A DNA stretch of 64,000 nt, from positions 27,772-91,771 of the forward strand of contig NZ_JACBNQ010000014.1 of NCBI RefSeq assembly GCF_013403245.1, in the 5' to 3' direction. The notes below the pieces were generated by a model. It made no database searches and was not told the origin of the DNA. It saw only the letters and a program-made list of their open reading frames with translations. Source of the stretch: Sedimentibacter hydroxybenzoicus DSM 7310. Its GTDB lineage: Bacteria; Bacillota; Clostridia; Tissierellales; Sedimentibacteraceae. Below are positions 24,173 through 33,466 of this stretch, piece by piece (within the stretch, counting starts at the first letter, position 1; every line of letters starts with the position of its first letter). The translations under genes and the position numbers were made by a program.

Positions 24173-25531
24173 TTAAAAGCGTAGTTGGACTGATGTGCCT
24201 TCTCCTTCTTTGCTTTTTATATCAATTGTTGCGAGGTGAGAGTCCAATATACTTTTTACAATCGTTAGACCTATACCGCTTCCCTCAGTTTCATGCCTGC
24301 TTTTATCTCCTCTGTACAGCCTTTCGAAGATATAGGGCATGTCTTCATCGTTTATGCCTATACCGGTATCTTTGATTCCAATTATTATTTTATCGTCATT
24401 TTTACTTAAATTAATATCAACCTCTCCGCCTTTGTTTGTGAACTTGATGGCGTTATCAATGATGTTTATAAATACTTGCTTTAATTTGTCCTCATCACCG
24501 TTTATATAGTATTTTTCATTTTCATAACTAAAATTAAACGCAATGTTTTTTTCTTTTGCTTCTGACGAAAAATCCTTATGCATATTTTTTAGCAATGAAA
24601 GCAAATCCACCTTATGAAAATTTAATTTCATGCTTTCATTTTCAAATTCCTTTAATTTGTCTAAATTGTTTAACAGTTTGCCGAATCTGATTACCTCATC
24701 ATTCAAATGAGACAGCCTTTCGTCAGATACGGGAAATATACCGTCAATCATTGCCTCTAAATTATTTTGAAGCACGTTTAAAGGTGTTCTTACCTCATGA
24801 GAAATGTCAGAGACGAGGCGTTTTCTTAAGGCATTCTGATTATCTAATTTTTCTGCCAGCTCATTTATACTGTTTCTTAGGTTTGCTATTTCTTCTATAT
24901 TTGTTTTTATGGTAGTTTTTTCTTTAAACTCACCTTTTGACAGCTTAACGGACATATTCGAAACCTCTGTTATCGGCTGCGAGAATTGCTTTGAATAATA
25001 CAAGCTGACAAAAATTATTATAAAAATTGTAACAATACCACTCATCATTATGCTTTTATTCACAGAAGATTTAAATGCGGCATCTTCATCCGTCATTAAC
25101 AGTGGAGAATATTGTCCGATTTCAACATATCCCACAATTTCATTTTCAAAGTGCAATTCAAATTTCTTCGTTAAATAAACACCCTGATCCTGCACTTTCA
25201 TATCATGAAGATGAACTTTATTGCGTATATCCATTGGATTCATACCCCAAACTGGTATATTATTAATGTTATAAAGAGTTAGATTGTAATTGCTCATATA
25301 TGCTTCATGCAATATTTCTACTCCCGAAATTTCATTCCATTGACCTTCATTTTTATATAGCTCTTCTAATTGTGTAACTATTCTTTCATATCTTTTGTTT
25401 TGAACTGCTGTCATATAATCTTCAAATATATGGTTAATGGTAAAGTTAACAAACAGCATTATAAGCAAAATAGCCATGATGGAACAGGATATAATTAAAA
25501 TGCTTAATCTCTTTCTTATTGTATGCATCAA
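24173..25531 (-). CDS. Sensor histidine kinase
   Basis: A 452-residue membrane kinase: transmembrane helix at about 10-30, an extracytoplasmic sensor of roughly 130 residues, a second helix at about 165-185, a HAMP domain, the phospho-acceptor SHEVRTPL near 243 and an ATPase domain with NIIDNAIKFT, DTGIGI and GSGIGLTI. The ATG overlaps the response regulator stop codon by 4 bases. The copper-type gene following the pair suggests a metal or envelope-stress signal, which is inference. The sensor domain has no clear metal cluster. Confidence 0.92.
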   Translation of the reverse strand: MMHTIRKRLSILIISCSIMAILLIMLFVNFTINHIFEDYMTAVQNKRYERIVTQLEELYKNEGQWNEISGVEILHEAYMSNYNLTLYNINNIPVWGMNPMDIRNKVHLHDMKVQDQGVYLTKKFELHFENEIVGYVEIGQYSPLLMTDEDAAFKSSVNKSIMMSGIVTIFIIIFVSLYYSKQFSQPITEVSNMSVKLSKGEFKEKTTIKTNIEEIANLRNSINELAEKLDNQNALRKRLVSDISHEVRTPLNVLQNNLEAMIDGIFPVSDERLSHLNDEVIRFGKLLNNLDKLKEFENESMKLNFHKVDLLSLLKNMHKDFSSEAKEKNIAFNFSYENEKYYINGDEDKLKQVFINIIDNAIKFTNKGGEVDINLSKNDDKIIIGIKDTGIGINDEDMPYIFERLYRGDKSRHETEGSGIGLTIVKSILDSHLATIDIKSKEGEGTSVQLRF

Positions 25532-26211
25532 TTTTCACCGCCGAATTTGTACCCAAGCTTGGTTACGGTAATTATATACTTGGGATTTTTGGTGTCTTCT
25601 TCAATCTTTTTACGGATATTTTTTATGTGCACATCAATAGTTCTGTCGTATCCGTCAAAATCCATGCCGAATACCCTGTCTATAAGCTGTTCTCTTGATA
25701 ATACCTTTCCATTATTCATAATTAATACATATAGAATATTAAATTCGTTGGGAGTAAAAGCTATTTCCATACCCTTTAATTTTACGGTTCGTTTTTCATA
25801 ATTAACAGATAAATTACCGTCATCATATATATTTTCCGGATCATTGTTTTTATTAAGACGTCTGAATAACGCATTTATTCTTGCCGTTAATTCTCTCGGG
25901 CTGAATGGCTTAACCAAGTATTCGTCCGCCCCTATATTCAAGCCGTCTATCTTCTCTGTCAATGAGCCCTTTGCAGTAAGCATAAATATATGTACATCGG
26001 AGAATTGTCTTATTAGTTTACACACTTCTTCTCCGCTGATATCAGGCAGCATCAGATCAAGTATAATCAAATCAATATCATTTTTCCTGTTGATTTCTAT
26101 ACCCTCAAGACCTCTGGCAGTCAAAAAAACATTGTATCCTTCCCTTTCAAGATATGCCTTCACAACTTCTGAAACTCTTTCATCGTCTTCTATCAATAGT
26201 ATATTTTTCAT
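25528..26211 (-). CDS. OmpR-family response regulator
   Basis: A 227-residue DNA-binding regulator. The receiver domain has DD near 8, phospho-acceptor Asp in LIILDLMLPDISG near 53, the conserved Thr-Ala (MLTAKG) and Lys (YLVKPF). The C-terminal winged helix ends with the recognition region YDRTIDVHIKNIRKKI and GYKFGGEN. Translationally coupled to its kinase. Confidence 0.94.
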   Translation of the reverse strand: MKNILLIEDDERVSEVVKAYLEREGYNVFLTARGLEGIEINRKNDIDLIILDLMLPDISGEEVCKLIRQFSDVHIFMLTAKGSLTEKIDGLNIGADEYLVKPFSPRELTARINALFRRLNKNNDPENIYDDGNLSVNYEKRTVKLKGMEIAFTPNEFNILYVLIMNNGKVLSREQLIDRVFGMDFDGYDRTIDVHIKNIRKKIEEDTKNPKYIITVTKLGYKFGGEN

Positions 26212-26307
26212 ATAAACTCCATAGCTTTTTTGGACATTCCGTTAAAAATAATATAGAGCATTGACCCGATATTGTCAACGCTCCATTAGATGTATTTAAA
26301 TTTAATA

Positions 26308-28104
26308 TTATTCTGCTATTAAATAATTTCTTATTTCCTCTAAATCAATATTATCTATGCTGTCCACAACCTCTATTATACCTAATAATGCATTTCCCTT
26401 TACAATTCCGTATAGACTTGTTTCAACCGGGGTTATCTCAACCTGATTTATACCTTTAACTGCTGTAAAGGAGGTTATTTCTTCGCCTGTATAGCCGTCG
26501 GCTATAACGTACGTTCCATCTGCATTATCGAAATCCGTGAAATCAAATGTTATTACGGTCGTACTGCCTTTTTCAACAACAGCTGCCAATGGCTGCAATT
26601 CATAGCCTATACCGCTTATTTTGAGAGCATTGTTTTCTGCCTTGCCTATAAGCATTTCAGTCGGCACCTTTGATATATCATCGCCGTAAATGCTCGGCGG
26701 GTTATAGTAAGAAGCAGTATCCTCATCTACAGGCATAGAGCAGCAGCCCGGTCCCGTAGACGGTGCGGGGATTGACGGATCAGGCACCGATGTGTCAACC
26801 GTATCAAGTTCATCAACCACCTTTATAATACCGTTTATCATACCCATCCAGCAGCTGAATCTCATGTCGCTGTCATTTGGAGTGAATTCCAATATATTTT
26901 CGCCTTTATTTATTTTAATTTCCTTATCGATTGAAGGTATTATTATGGCATTATTGCACGTGTTTATTAACTCACCGTCAATAATCCACTTTACAGGTAT
27001 ATCTTTTTGTACATAAAAGGCATTGGGAGTGAATCCTCTGTTGTCTACGGTCATATTGATTATTTGTACGCCATCCTGTATTACCGCCTTTGCAACGTTG
27101 GGGTTTTCTTTGTCATCGCTGAGATCATTTTTATCCAGAGCCAATACGGCGGGATTTAAATTATATCCCAGCATTGACAAGCCTCTGTTGCCCATAATTA
27201 TACCAAGAACTATTATCATTACTCCGCTTAGCTTTAACAGCCTTTTGGTATATCCCTTGCTTAACAAACCGGATACTGCTCCAAATGTAAGCATCAAAGG
27301 TACTGTTCCCAAGGAAAATATCATCATGGAAAGGGCTCCCTTTACAGGGCTTCCCGTTCCCAAAGCAAATATCTGCATCGTCTGTAACGGTCCGCAGGGC
27401 ATAAAGCCATTTAACAACCCAACTATGAACGGAGAATTGCTTTTGTTTTTAAACTTACAAAATGAATGGGGCAGCTTTATTTGAAGCTTTCTGAACAAAC
27501 TGAATCCAAACATATTCAACCCCATCACAATCATAAACAGCGCCGCAACAATCTGTACTGCTGCTTTTGACTTAAACGACAGGGAAAATATAGAGCCTAC
27601 CGCTCCTATTATTCCGCCAAGAACAGTATATGACAGTACTCGTCCTGCATTATAATATAGTGCCGGCTTCATAGCCTGAAGCTTATCTTCACTTTCGTTA
27701 TTAACTGTCTGAGAGAGCATTATACCTCCACACATACCTACACAATGTATGGAGGTTAAAATTCCTACAATAAACAGCACCGCATAGGAGGCATTGTTCA
27801 ATTGCGATTCCATATCGAATCCCGCCGTATTAAATCCAAGAATTAAAATAGCCGCAACAATGATAACCATACCAAAAAATTTATAATCACTGTTTTGCTT
27901 CGTACCGTAACCGGCGTCATTTATTGCTTTATTAATATTATTATGACTACAGACATCATCGTCATATTCAATTTCCGCAAACTGACCACTGTAGCTTGCT
28001 TTTGCCGCTATAACTCCATCAACGTTTAAGGCAGCTCTTTCCACCCTCTTTTCACAAGAGCCGCATGTCATATCATAAACCTTTATCTTTTCTTTTTTAA
28101 TCAT
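26308..28104 (-). CDS. HMA-TauE/SafE-cupredoxin fusion, probable copper-handling membrane protein
   Basis: A 598-residue three-part protein. Residues 1-68 are a heavy-metal-associated domain with MTCGSCEKR. Residues about 75-320 are a six- to seven-helix UreH/SafE-type membrane domain containing CVGMCGGIM and NGFMPCGPLQTMQ, with membrane cysteines as in DsbD relatives. The remainder is extracytoplasmic: a cupredoxin-like domain near 345-435 ending SCWMGM, a Pro-rich linker with GCCSM, and a second beta-sandwich near 480-590. Copper uptake, export or delivery to the envelope is inferred. The gene follows a two-component system and a Cys-Cys membrane peptide. Confidence 0.85.
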   Translation of the reverse strand: MIKKEKIKVYDMTCGSCEKRVERAALNVDGVIAAKASYSGQFAEIEYDDDVCSHNNINKAINDAGYGTKQNSDYKFFGMVIIVAAILILGFNTAGFDMESQLNNASYAVLFIVGILTSIHCVGMCGGIMLSQTVNNESEDKLQAMKPALYYNAGRVLSYTVLGGIIGAVGSIFSLSFKSKAAVQIVAALFMIVMGLNMFGFSLFRKLQIKLPHSFCKFKNKSNSPFIVGLLNGFMPCGPLQTMQIFALGTGSPVKGALSMMIFSLGTVPLMLTFGAVSGLLSKGYTKRLLKLSGVMIIVLGIIMGNRGLSMLGYNLNPAVLALDKNDLSDDKENPNVAKAVIQDGVQIINMTVDNRGFTPNAFYVQKDIPVKWIIDGELINTCNNAIIIPSIDKEIKINKGENILEFTPNDSDMRFSCWMGMINGIIKVVDELDTVDTSVPDPSIPAPSTGPGCCSMPVDEDTASYYNPPSIYGDDISKVPTEMLIGKAENNALKISGIGYELQPLAAVVEKGSTTVITFDFTDFDNADGTYVIADGYTGEEITSFTAVKGINQVEITPVETSLYGIVKGNALLGIIEVVDSIDNIDLEEIRNYLIAE

Positions 28105-28119
28105 AATTCACCTGCTTTA

Positions 28120-28242
28120 TTAAGAATTTGCACGTATTAAAAAATAAATCAACAATATAAATGCACTAATTGCAGCAGCAGAAATAACATATTCTTTTAA
28201 CGTGTATTTTTTATTCGGTCTCGGACCACTACAGCAACCCAT
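28120..28242 (-). CDS. Forty-residue Cys-Cys membrane peptide
   Basis: A short gene encoding 40 residues: MGCCSGPRPNKK, a charged linker, then one hydrophobic helix of about 18 residues (VISAAAISAFILLIYFLI) and a short RANS tail. AAGGA stands 8-9 bases before the ATG and the stop lies 15 bases ahead of the HMA fusion gene, so the two are surely cotranscribed. The N-terminal vicinal cysteines would be cytosolic by the positive-inside rule and could bind Cu(I) or another soft metal, an inference. Not a fragment of the neighbouring gene. Confidence 0.7.
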   Translation of the reverse strand: MGCCSGPRPNKKYTLKEYVISAAAISAFILLIYFLIRANS

Positions 28243-28396
28243 TTTATTACATCCTTTTCCTTTTTTACTATTTTAAATGATTACTATGAAGAAATTATGT
28301 AGACAATTTTTATTTTCTTCATAAAATCTTCACATTTGTTAATTATAATAATGTTAAGAAAAACAAAACTTTTACAGGAAATCTCCTAATATAACT

Positions 28397-28483
28397 AAAT
28401 TTAAATATTACCGCCCTATAGGCGGCGAAAATATTTAAATTTTTTCAGTGGAAAACCACCACTGAAATCGTTAAATGACGGGC
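28397..28483. repeat. Cluster of stem-loops of unknown role
   Basis: A 13-pair stem, AAATTTAAATATT (28397-28409) with AATATTTAAATTT (28430-28442), encloses CCGCC/GGCGG and ends in a T-run on the plus strand. It is followed by CAGTGG-AAAA-CCAC and GGGC-AAA-GCCC hairpins. No gene lies on the plus strand upstream to be terminated. Confidence 0.5.
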
Positions 28484-28501
28484 AAAGCCCTTATTGAAGT
28501 T

Positions 28502-28542
28502 TAGAACAAGACCATCGTTTGCTGGACGATGGTCTTGTTCTA
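28502..28542 (-). terminator. Long hairpin at the end of the TetM-like gene
   Basis: A perfect 17-pair stem, 28502-28518 with 28526-28542, loop of 7, overlaps the TAG stop codon. It lacks a following U-run, so it may stabilise the mRNA end rather than act as a classical terminator. Confidence 0.6.
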
Positions 28543-30501
28543 TGTTATATTAAATTTTTCTGCTTCGAACCACGGTAGCGTGTATGAAACTCCTTTAGCG
28601 CAGAATACTGATGTTGATGTATTTTCAACGTCTCTTTCCTTGTCGTATCCTATTTTTTCTACAACCTCATCAGAATTTCCACACAAATCATATCCATCAT
28701 ACATTAAGCTTATACTTCCTGTTCCCTTTGTAAAGGAAAGTAATTCAACACCATACTCCATAAAAGATTCGACAGGTCCTCTTCCTTTAATACATGCGTT
28801 TCCCGTATCAAGTACTATCGGCTCGCATGATCCCCTCAGCTTTTGAACATCAGACATTATTCTTCCGATATATAATTCTTCTGCATAGATTTCGAATTTG
28901 TAATAGGGTTCTAATAAAATTGTTTCTGATTTCTCCAATGCCTGCCTTATAGCTCTGTATGTTGCCTCTCTGAAATCACCGCCTACGGTGTGCTTTATGT
29001 GAGAACGTCCATTCGTAAGAATTATTTTTATGTCGGTAATTGGCGAGCCTGTCAGTACTCCCTTATGAACCTTTTCAGACACATGACTTTTAATAATATT
29101 TTGAAAGTTTGATGCTAAGTTATCCACATGGCATTCATTCTTAAAAATTATTCCGCTTCCCCGTTTAGCAGGCTCTAATCTTAATTGAACCTCAGCAAAA
29201 TGTCTTAAGGGCTCAAAATGACCGTAGCCTGTTACTGTTGATGCTACAGTTTCCTTGTATTCAACCTGAGGAGCTTCAAACGACACACTTATGCCGAATC
29301 TCGATGATATAACCTGTTCCAAAACCTCTAATTGAATTTTACCCATCACGCTTATCAATATATCACCTTTTTCTTTGTTATGAGATATCGAAAGCATGGG
29401 ATCTTCAGATTCTAAAATACGCAGCTTTTCCATAATTGTAATTGAATCCGTTTTATCCAATACTCTTACCCTTGATTTAAGCGCTGCCGTAAGTTTAAAG
29501 TCATTTACATCCTCTATTATGGTTCCCCCATTCCTTAATACCGTACCACATATAGGGGCTGTCAGACCTACAGTTGCAAATACATCTCCGGCGCTAATTT
29601 CAGTTTTAACTTCATATTTCATACCATTATATAATCTAATTTCATTTACCTTTTCCGAGAATTCATCTTCTCCTCTGATAAATAAAAATTCATCTTTAAC
29701 ACTCAGCTTTCCTGATAACAACTTTATAAACGTTAATTTTGTTCCCTTTTCATCATGGAGAATTTTATAAACCTTTCCCCTAAATGTAGAATTTTCTCTA
29801 TTATGATAATCCGTACCCGTCAGCCTTGAGAATATTTCCAAAAACGTATCTATTCCATTTCCTTTCAAAGCAGATCCGCTTATTACAGGAAATAACTGCC
29901 TCGCTTTTATAAGGCTGATAATGATTTCATATGCCCTTCCCGCATCATAATTCTCATTTAAATATTCTTCCATAAAAATTTCATCATACATGGCAGCATA
30001 CTCCAATGATTCTTCATTGATAATATCTTCCGGCGAATTCAAATAAATGATATCATTTGTAAGCCTGACTTTTATTTCGTTTATTACCGTATGCAAATTA
30101 AAACCTTCAATATCTGTTTTATTTATAAATATAAATGTAGGTATATCATAATCCTTTAAAAGTTTGAACAATGTTATCGTATGTGCCTGTACACCCGAGC
30201 TTCCGCTGACTAATAAAATTGCATAATCCAATGCAGAAACTGACCGCTCCGTTTCTGCCGAAAAATCTATATGTCCCGGTGTATCTATTATGTAGTAAGT
30301 ATCCTCCTTATAATTAAAATACCCCTCACTTGAAAATATCGTAATTCCTCTTTTTTGTTCAATATCAGAAGTATCCATACTTGATGTTTTATGGTCCACT
30401 CTTCCAAGGCTTCTGATGCTGCCGGTTAAATAGAGAAGGTGTTCCGTAAATGTTGTCTTTCCGGCATCTACATGTGCAAAAATACCTATGGTTTTTTTCA
30501 T
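28540..30501 (-). CDS. TetM/TetO-like translation GTPase (EF-G family)
   Basis: A 653-residue EF-G paralogue. G1 is HVDAGKTT at 10-17, G3 DTPGHIDF near 73, G4 NKTD near 127; domains II to V follow and the C-terminus has NTSTSVFCAKG with a terminal TLPWFEAE, as in ribosomal protection proteins. It is closer in layout to chromosomal TetM-like factors of clostridia than to bona fide resistance genes, so tetracycline protection is possible but not shown. No leader peptide or mobile context is visible. Confidence 0.85.
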   Translation of the reverse strand: MKKTIGIFAHVDAGKTTFTEHLLYLTGSIRSLGRVDHKTSSMDTSDIEQKRGITIFSSEGYFNYKEDTYYIIDTPGHIDFSAETERSVSALDYAILLVSGSSGVQAHTITLFKLLKDYDIPTFIFINKTDIEGFNLHTVINEIKVRLTNDIIYLNSPEDIINEESLEYAAMYDEIFMEEYLNENYDAGRAYEIIISLIKARQLFPVISGSALKGNGIDTFLEIFSRLTGTDYHNRENSTFRGKVYKILHDEKGTKLTFIKLLSGKLSVKDEFLFIRGEDEFSEKVNEIRLYNGMKYEVKTEISAGDVFATVGLTAPICGTVLRNGGTIIEDVNDFKLTAALKSRVRVLDKTDSITIMEKLRILESEDPMLSISHNKEKGDILISVMGKIQLEVLEQVISSRFGISVSFEAPQVEYKETVASTVTGYGHFEPLRHFAEVQLRLEPAKRGSGIIFKNECHVDNLASNFQNIIKSHVSEKVHKGVLTGSPITDIKIILTNGRSHIKHTVGGDFREATYRAIRQALEKSETILLEPYYKFEIYAEELYIGRIMSDVQKLRGSCEPIVLDTGNACIKGRGPVESFMEYGVELLSFTKGTGSISLMYDGYDLCGNSDEVVEKIGYDKERDVENTSTSVFCAKGVSYTLPWFEAEKFNIT

Positions 30502-30607
30502 TTATTCATCCTTTGATTTTAATAACTAATGCAATTTTATATGAATTCAACGACTTATTCAATCAAAACTTTTATGTAATGTGTTGTGGGTGTTTCGTGG
30601 GTTTCGT

Positions 30608-30656
30608 GGGGACGGGGTATCTGTCATCTTTTTTTGATGACGGCAACCTCGTCCCC
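30608..30656. repeat. Long imperfect hairpin beginning GGGGACG
   Basis: GGGGACGGGGT...GTCATC and GATGAC...ACCTCGTCCCC pair around a T7 loop, about 20 pairs with bulges. The region before it repeats GTTTCGTGGG twice. It starts with the GGGGACGG core of the REP family but differs afterwards. It lies between the divergent TetM-like and NhaC genes. Confidence 0.6.
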
Positions 30657-30678
30657 TATTGTACTATTGTATTTAATA

Positions 30679-30706
30679 TTGTATTTCTCTGAAAAGTATA
30701 TATAAT
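30679..30706 (+). promoter_or_regulatory. Sigma-A promoter of the NhaC-family gene
   Basis: TTGTAT, 16-base spacer, TATAAT, about 47 bases before the start codon. Confidence 0.55.
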
Positions 30707-30753
30707 ATTATTAGTTTGTATTTTTTGCTATATTATTTTTAACGAGGACTATA

Positions 30754-32073
30754 ATGGACTTTCTGATTTCAGTTTTTATTTTTACGGTATCCTTGATTTT
30801 CAGCTTGATAAAAAATATTTCGATACTTATACCATTGATTGTAGGAATGCTTGCTTTCTCAATAACCGCATTCAACAGAGGCTATACGCTTAAATCAATA
30901 TATACGATGATTTTAAAGGGAATGAAAAAAGCTTTGTCACTAATGCCTATTTTTGCATTAATAGGAATAATCACTGCTGTCTGGAGAGCAAGCGGTACGA
31001 TTCCTTTTCTTGTTTATTACGGAACAGAATTGATGAATCCGGATTATTTTGTATTGTTTGCTTTTTTACTGTCATGTCTGGTTTCATTTGCTTTAGGTAC
31101 AAGCTTTGGGACAGCCGGAACTATCGGAGTTGTATTAATTGTATTGGCTAAGGGCGGAGGTGTAAATATAAGTGTTGCAGCAGGAGCTATAATTTCAGGA
31201 GCGTTTTTTGGTGACAGATGCTCACCTACATCTTCAAGCGCTAATCTGGTTGCAGCCATTACAGGCACAGATTTATACGATAATGTAAAAAGGATGTTTA
31301 TAACAGGAATTTTGCCCTTTGCCGCCACTGTTATTATCTATTTTGTTTTATCAAAGCAAAACCCTGTTAAATTAAATGAGAGCACACTATTAAATGATAT
31401 ATCGTTTTATTTTGATTTAAGCATTTTAACCGTGCTTCCTGCCGTCATTATTTTCCTTCTTGCTCTTTTCAGAAAAAATGTTAAAACTTCAATGATATTT
31501 AGTATAATAGCAGCAATTTTCGTTTGCGTGTTCATACAAAAAATGGATATCCCTGAAATAATTAAAACTATGATTTTTGGATTTAAATTGAATTCGGACA
31601 GAGAAATTTCCCAAATTATATCCGGTGGCGGATTATTGTCAATGACCGGTGTTTCGTTGATAGTTTTAATTGCATCTTCTTATTCCGGCATATTTGAAGA
31701 AACCGGAATGCTTAACGATATACAGGGCATCCTGAAAAAAATGAGCAATAAAATAGGCATTTATTTAACCACATTGTTTACCGGCTTTGTAACCGGTGCC
31801 TTTTGCTGTAATCAAACATTGCCTGTTTTATTGACATATCAATTAATGAATAAAATTTATATTGAAAAAGGATTAACCAAGGAGGATATTGCAATAGACA
31901 TAGAAAACACAGCAATCATGACATCTGAGCTGTTTCCGTGGAGTATTGCCATAGCTGTACCCCTCGCCACATTGTCGGCTACCCCGGCAAGCATCCCTTA
32001 CGCAGTATATCTTTACCTCGTTCCATTGTTGAATATAATTAGACTTAAAAGAATGATTAAGATGTTAAATTAA
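30754..32073 (+). CDS. NhaC-family Na+/H+ antiporter or related symporter
   Basis: A 439-residue integral membrane protein with about eleven or twelve helices. The NhaC-type signature VSFALGTSFGTAGTIG near 108-123, FFGDRCSPTSSSANL near 150-165, and the second half repeat TGFVTGAFCCNQTLPVLLT near 345-363 are present. NhaC relatives exchange Na+ for H+ or an organic solute, so the substrate is open. GAGG lies shortly before the ATG. Monocistronic and convergent with the LysM-GH18 gene, whose end is 20 bases away. Confidence 0.88.
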   Translation: MDFLISVFIFTVSLIFSLIKNISILIPLIVGMLAFSITAFNRGYTLKSIYTMILKGMKKALSLMPIFALIGIITAVWRASGTIPFLVYYGTELMNPDYFVLFAFLLSCLVSFALGTSFGTAGTIGVVLIVLAKGGGVNISVAAGAIISGAFFGDRCSPTSSSANLVAAITGTDLYDNVKRMFITGILPFAATVIIYFVLSKQNPVKLNESTLLNDISFYFDLSILTVLPAVIIFLLALFRKNVKTSMIFSIIAAIFVCVFIQKMDIPEIIKTMIFGFKLNSDREISQIISGGGLLSMTGVSLIVLIASSYSGIFEETGMLNDIQGILKKMSNKIGIYLTTLFTGFVTGAFCCNQTLPVLLTYQLMNKIYIEKGLTKEDIAIDIENTAIMTSELFPWSIAIAVPLATLSATPASIPYAVYLYLVPLLNIIRLKRMIKMLN

Positions 32074-32093
32074 TCCGATATTTCGGTATATGT

Positions 32094-33365
32094 TCAATAT
32101 TTTTTTATATCGAATGTATCCTGTAAAAGTACCCAGTTCTGAGTAAAGGGGTATCCTAATCCCCAGTAGCTTAAACCTCTTAAGTCGTATTCTTTCACGG
32201 CATCAAATTTTGCCCGTGCGCTTCTCGCATCCTCAAACCATACTTCATGATCATTGCCCTCCGAGTCCGTATAACTGAAAAACGGTGATTGTGCCAAGCT
32301 GTCATACTGTATCTGTACATTGTGAGCATATGCTCTTTCCATGGCTTCCTCGACACTTATGGTTTCCGCTGTATCTCCTTGAGCAAATGGGATTTTCCAA
32401 TCTCTTGCATATATTTGAAAGCCCATTAATATTTTATCCCGCGGAATAACCTCCACTGCATAATCTAAAACCCTTTTTATTTCATTAATAGGTGAAATAG
32501 CTCTCGGCTGCCCGCCTCTCCATCCCCATTCATAGGTCATCAATACCACAAAATCAACAATTTCTCCATGCGCAGGGTAATCGTGTGCTTCATATAAAAG
32601 CCCTGTTTGCTCCGCACTTAGCTTTGGTGCTAATGATGTAGAAATAAAAAATCCTTCGTTATGTAACCTTTCGGCAGCAGTTGTCAGGAAATTATTATAT
32701 GCTTCACGATCCTCAGGCAGCACATATTCAAAATCAACATTTAATCCCTGATATCCCTTTTCTTTCATAACCTCAATTATATTATTTAAAAGAGCATCTA
32801 CTGTATCAGGATTGTTCAATACCTTATTGGCTATATTTTCACCTGCAACGTTCACGGTAAAATTTACAATTGCCATCATAGGCACGACGCCGTGTGATAT
32901 TGCTTCTCCTATTAACGGTTCATCATCTATAGGGACTAAGCTCCCATCTTCATTTATCAAATAGGCAAACGGGCTCAAATATGTTAACAAATCACCAACC
33001 TCGTTTACAACAGTTATTCCTTCCTGATCAAAAAAATATGAAAATCCGTTTACCTCTATTTCCGGTTTTGGCTTCTCCGGTATTTTGAGTATTTGTCCAA
33101 TATACAGACTGTCGGGATTTAATATCTGATTTTCCCATAATAAATCCTGCGCAGGGACTCCAAGGCTTGCAGAAATTTTCCAGACTGTATCTCCGGGTCT
33201 CACCGTATATGTATTTTGCTCTCTTGGAATTAAAAGCGATTGACCTACCAACAGTTGATTTGGATTTGTTAATCCGTTCGCTTCCATTATAGATACTACA
33301 TCAGTTTTATAATAATCGGCTAAGCTCCATAAAGTGTCTCCCTCTTGTACCACATGTATTAACAT
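32094..33365 (-). CDS. sleL: LysM-GH18 spore cortex hydrolase (SleL/YaaH type)
   Basis: A 423-residue protein with two LysM repeats (about 1-46 and 51-95) that bind peptidoglycan and a glycoside hydrolase family 18 domain (about 100-423). The catalytic strand is GLNVDFEYV near 200, with Glu as acid, and LMTYEWGWRGG near 280 shapes the active site. No signal peptide is present, as usual for spore-coat-loaded SleL enzymes, which attack cortex fragments during germination. GGAG precedes the ATG. Confidence 0.9.
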   Translation of the reverse strand: MLIHVVQEGDTLWSLADYYKTDVVSIMEANGLTNPNQLLVGQSLLIPREQNTYTVRPGDTVWKISASLGVPAQDLLWENQILNPDSLYIGQILKIPEKPKPEIEVNGFSYFFDQEGITVVNEVGDLLTYLSPFAYLINEDGSLVPIDDEPLIGEAISHGVVPMMAIVNFTVNVAGENIANKVLNNPDTVDALLNNIIEVMKEKGYQGLNVDFEYVLPEDREAYNNFLTTAAERLHNEGFFISTSLAPKLSAEQTGLLYEAHDYPAHGEIVDFVVLMTYEWGWRGGQPRAISPINEIKRVLDYAVEVIPRDKILMGFQIYARDWKIPFAQGDTAETISVEEAMERAYAHNVQIQYDSLAQSPFFSYTDSEGNDHEVWFEDARSARAKFDAVKEYDLRGLSYWGLGYPFTQNWVLLQDTFDIKKY

Positions 33366-33466
33366 AAGCTCCTCCTATACACATATTTAATACTAATATA
33401 TTCAGGCTTATTTACATGATGACAAAAATCGCAATCTGACCAAGGCTGTTGAGAAGGCCCGGCAAC

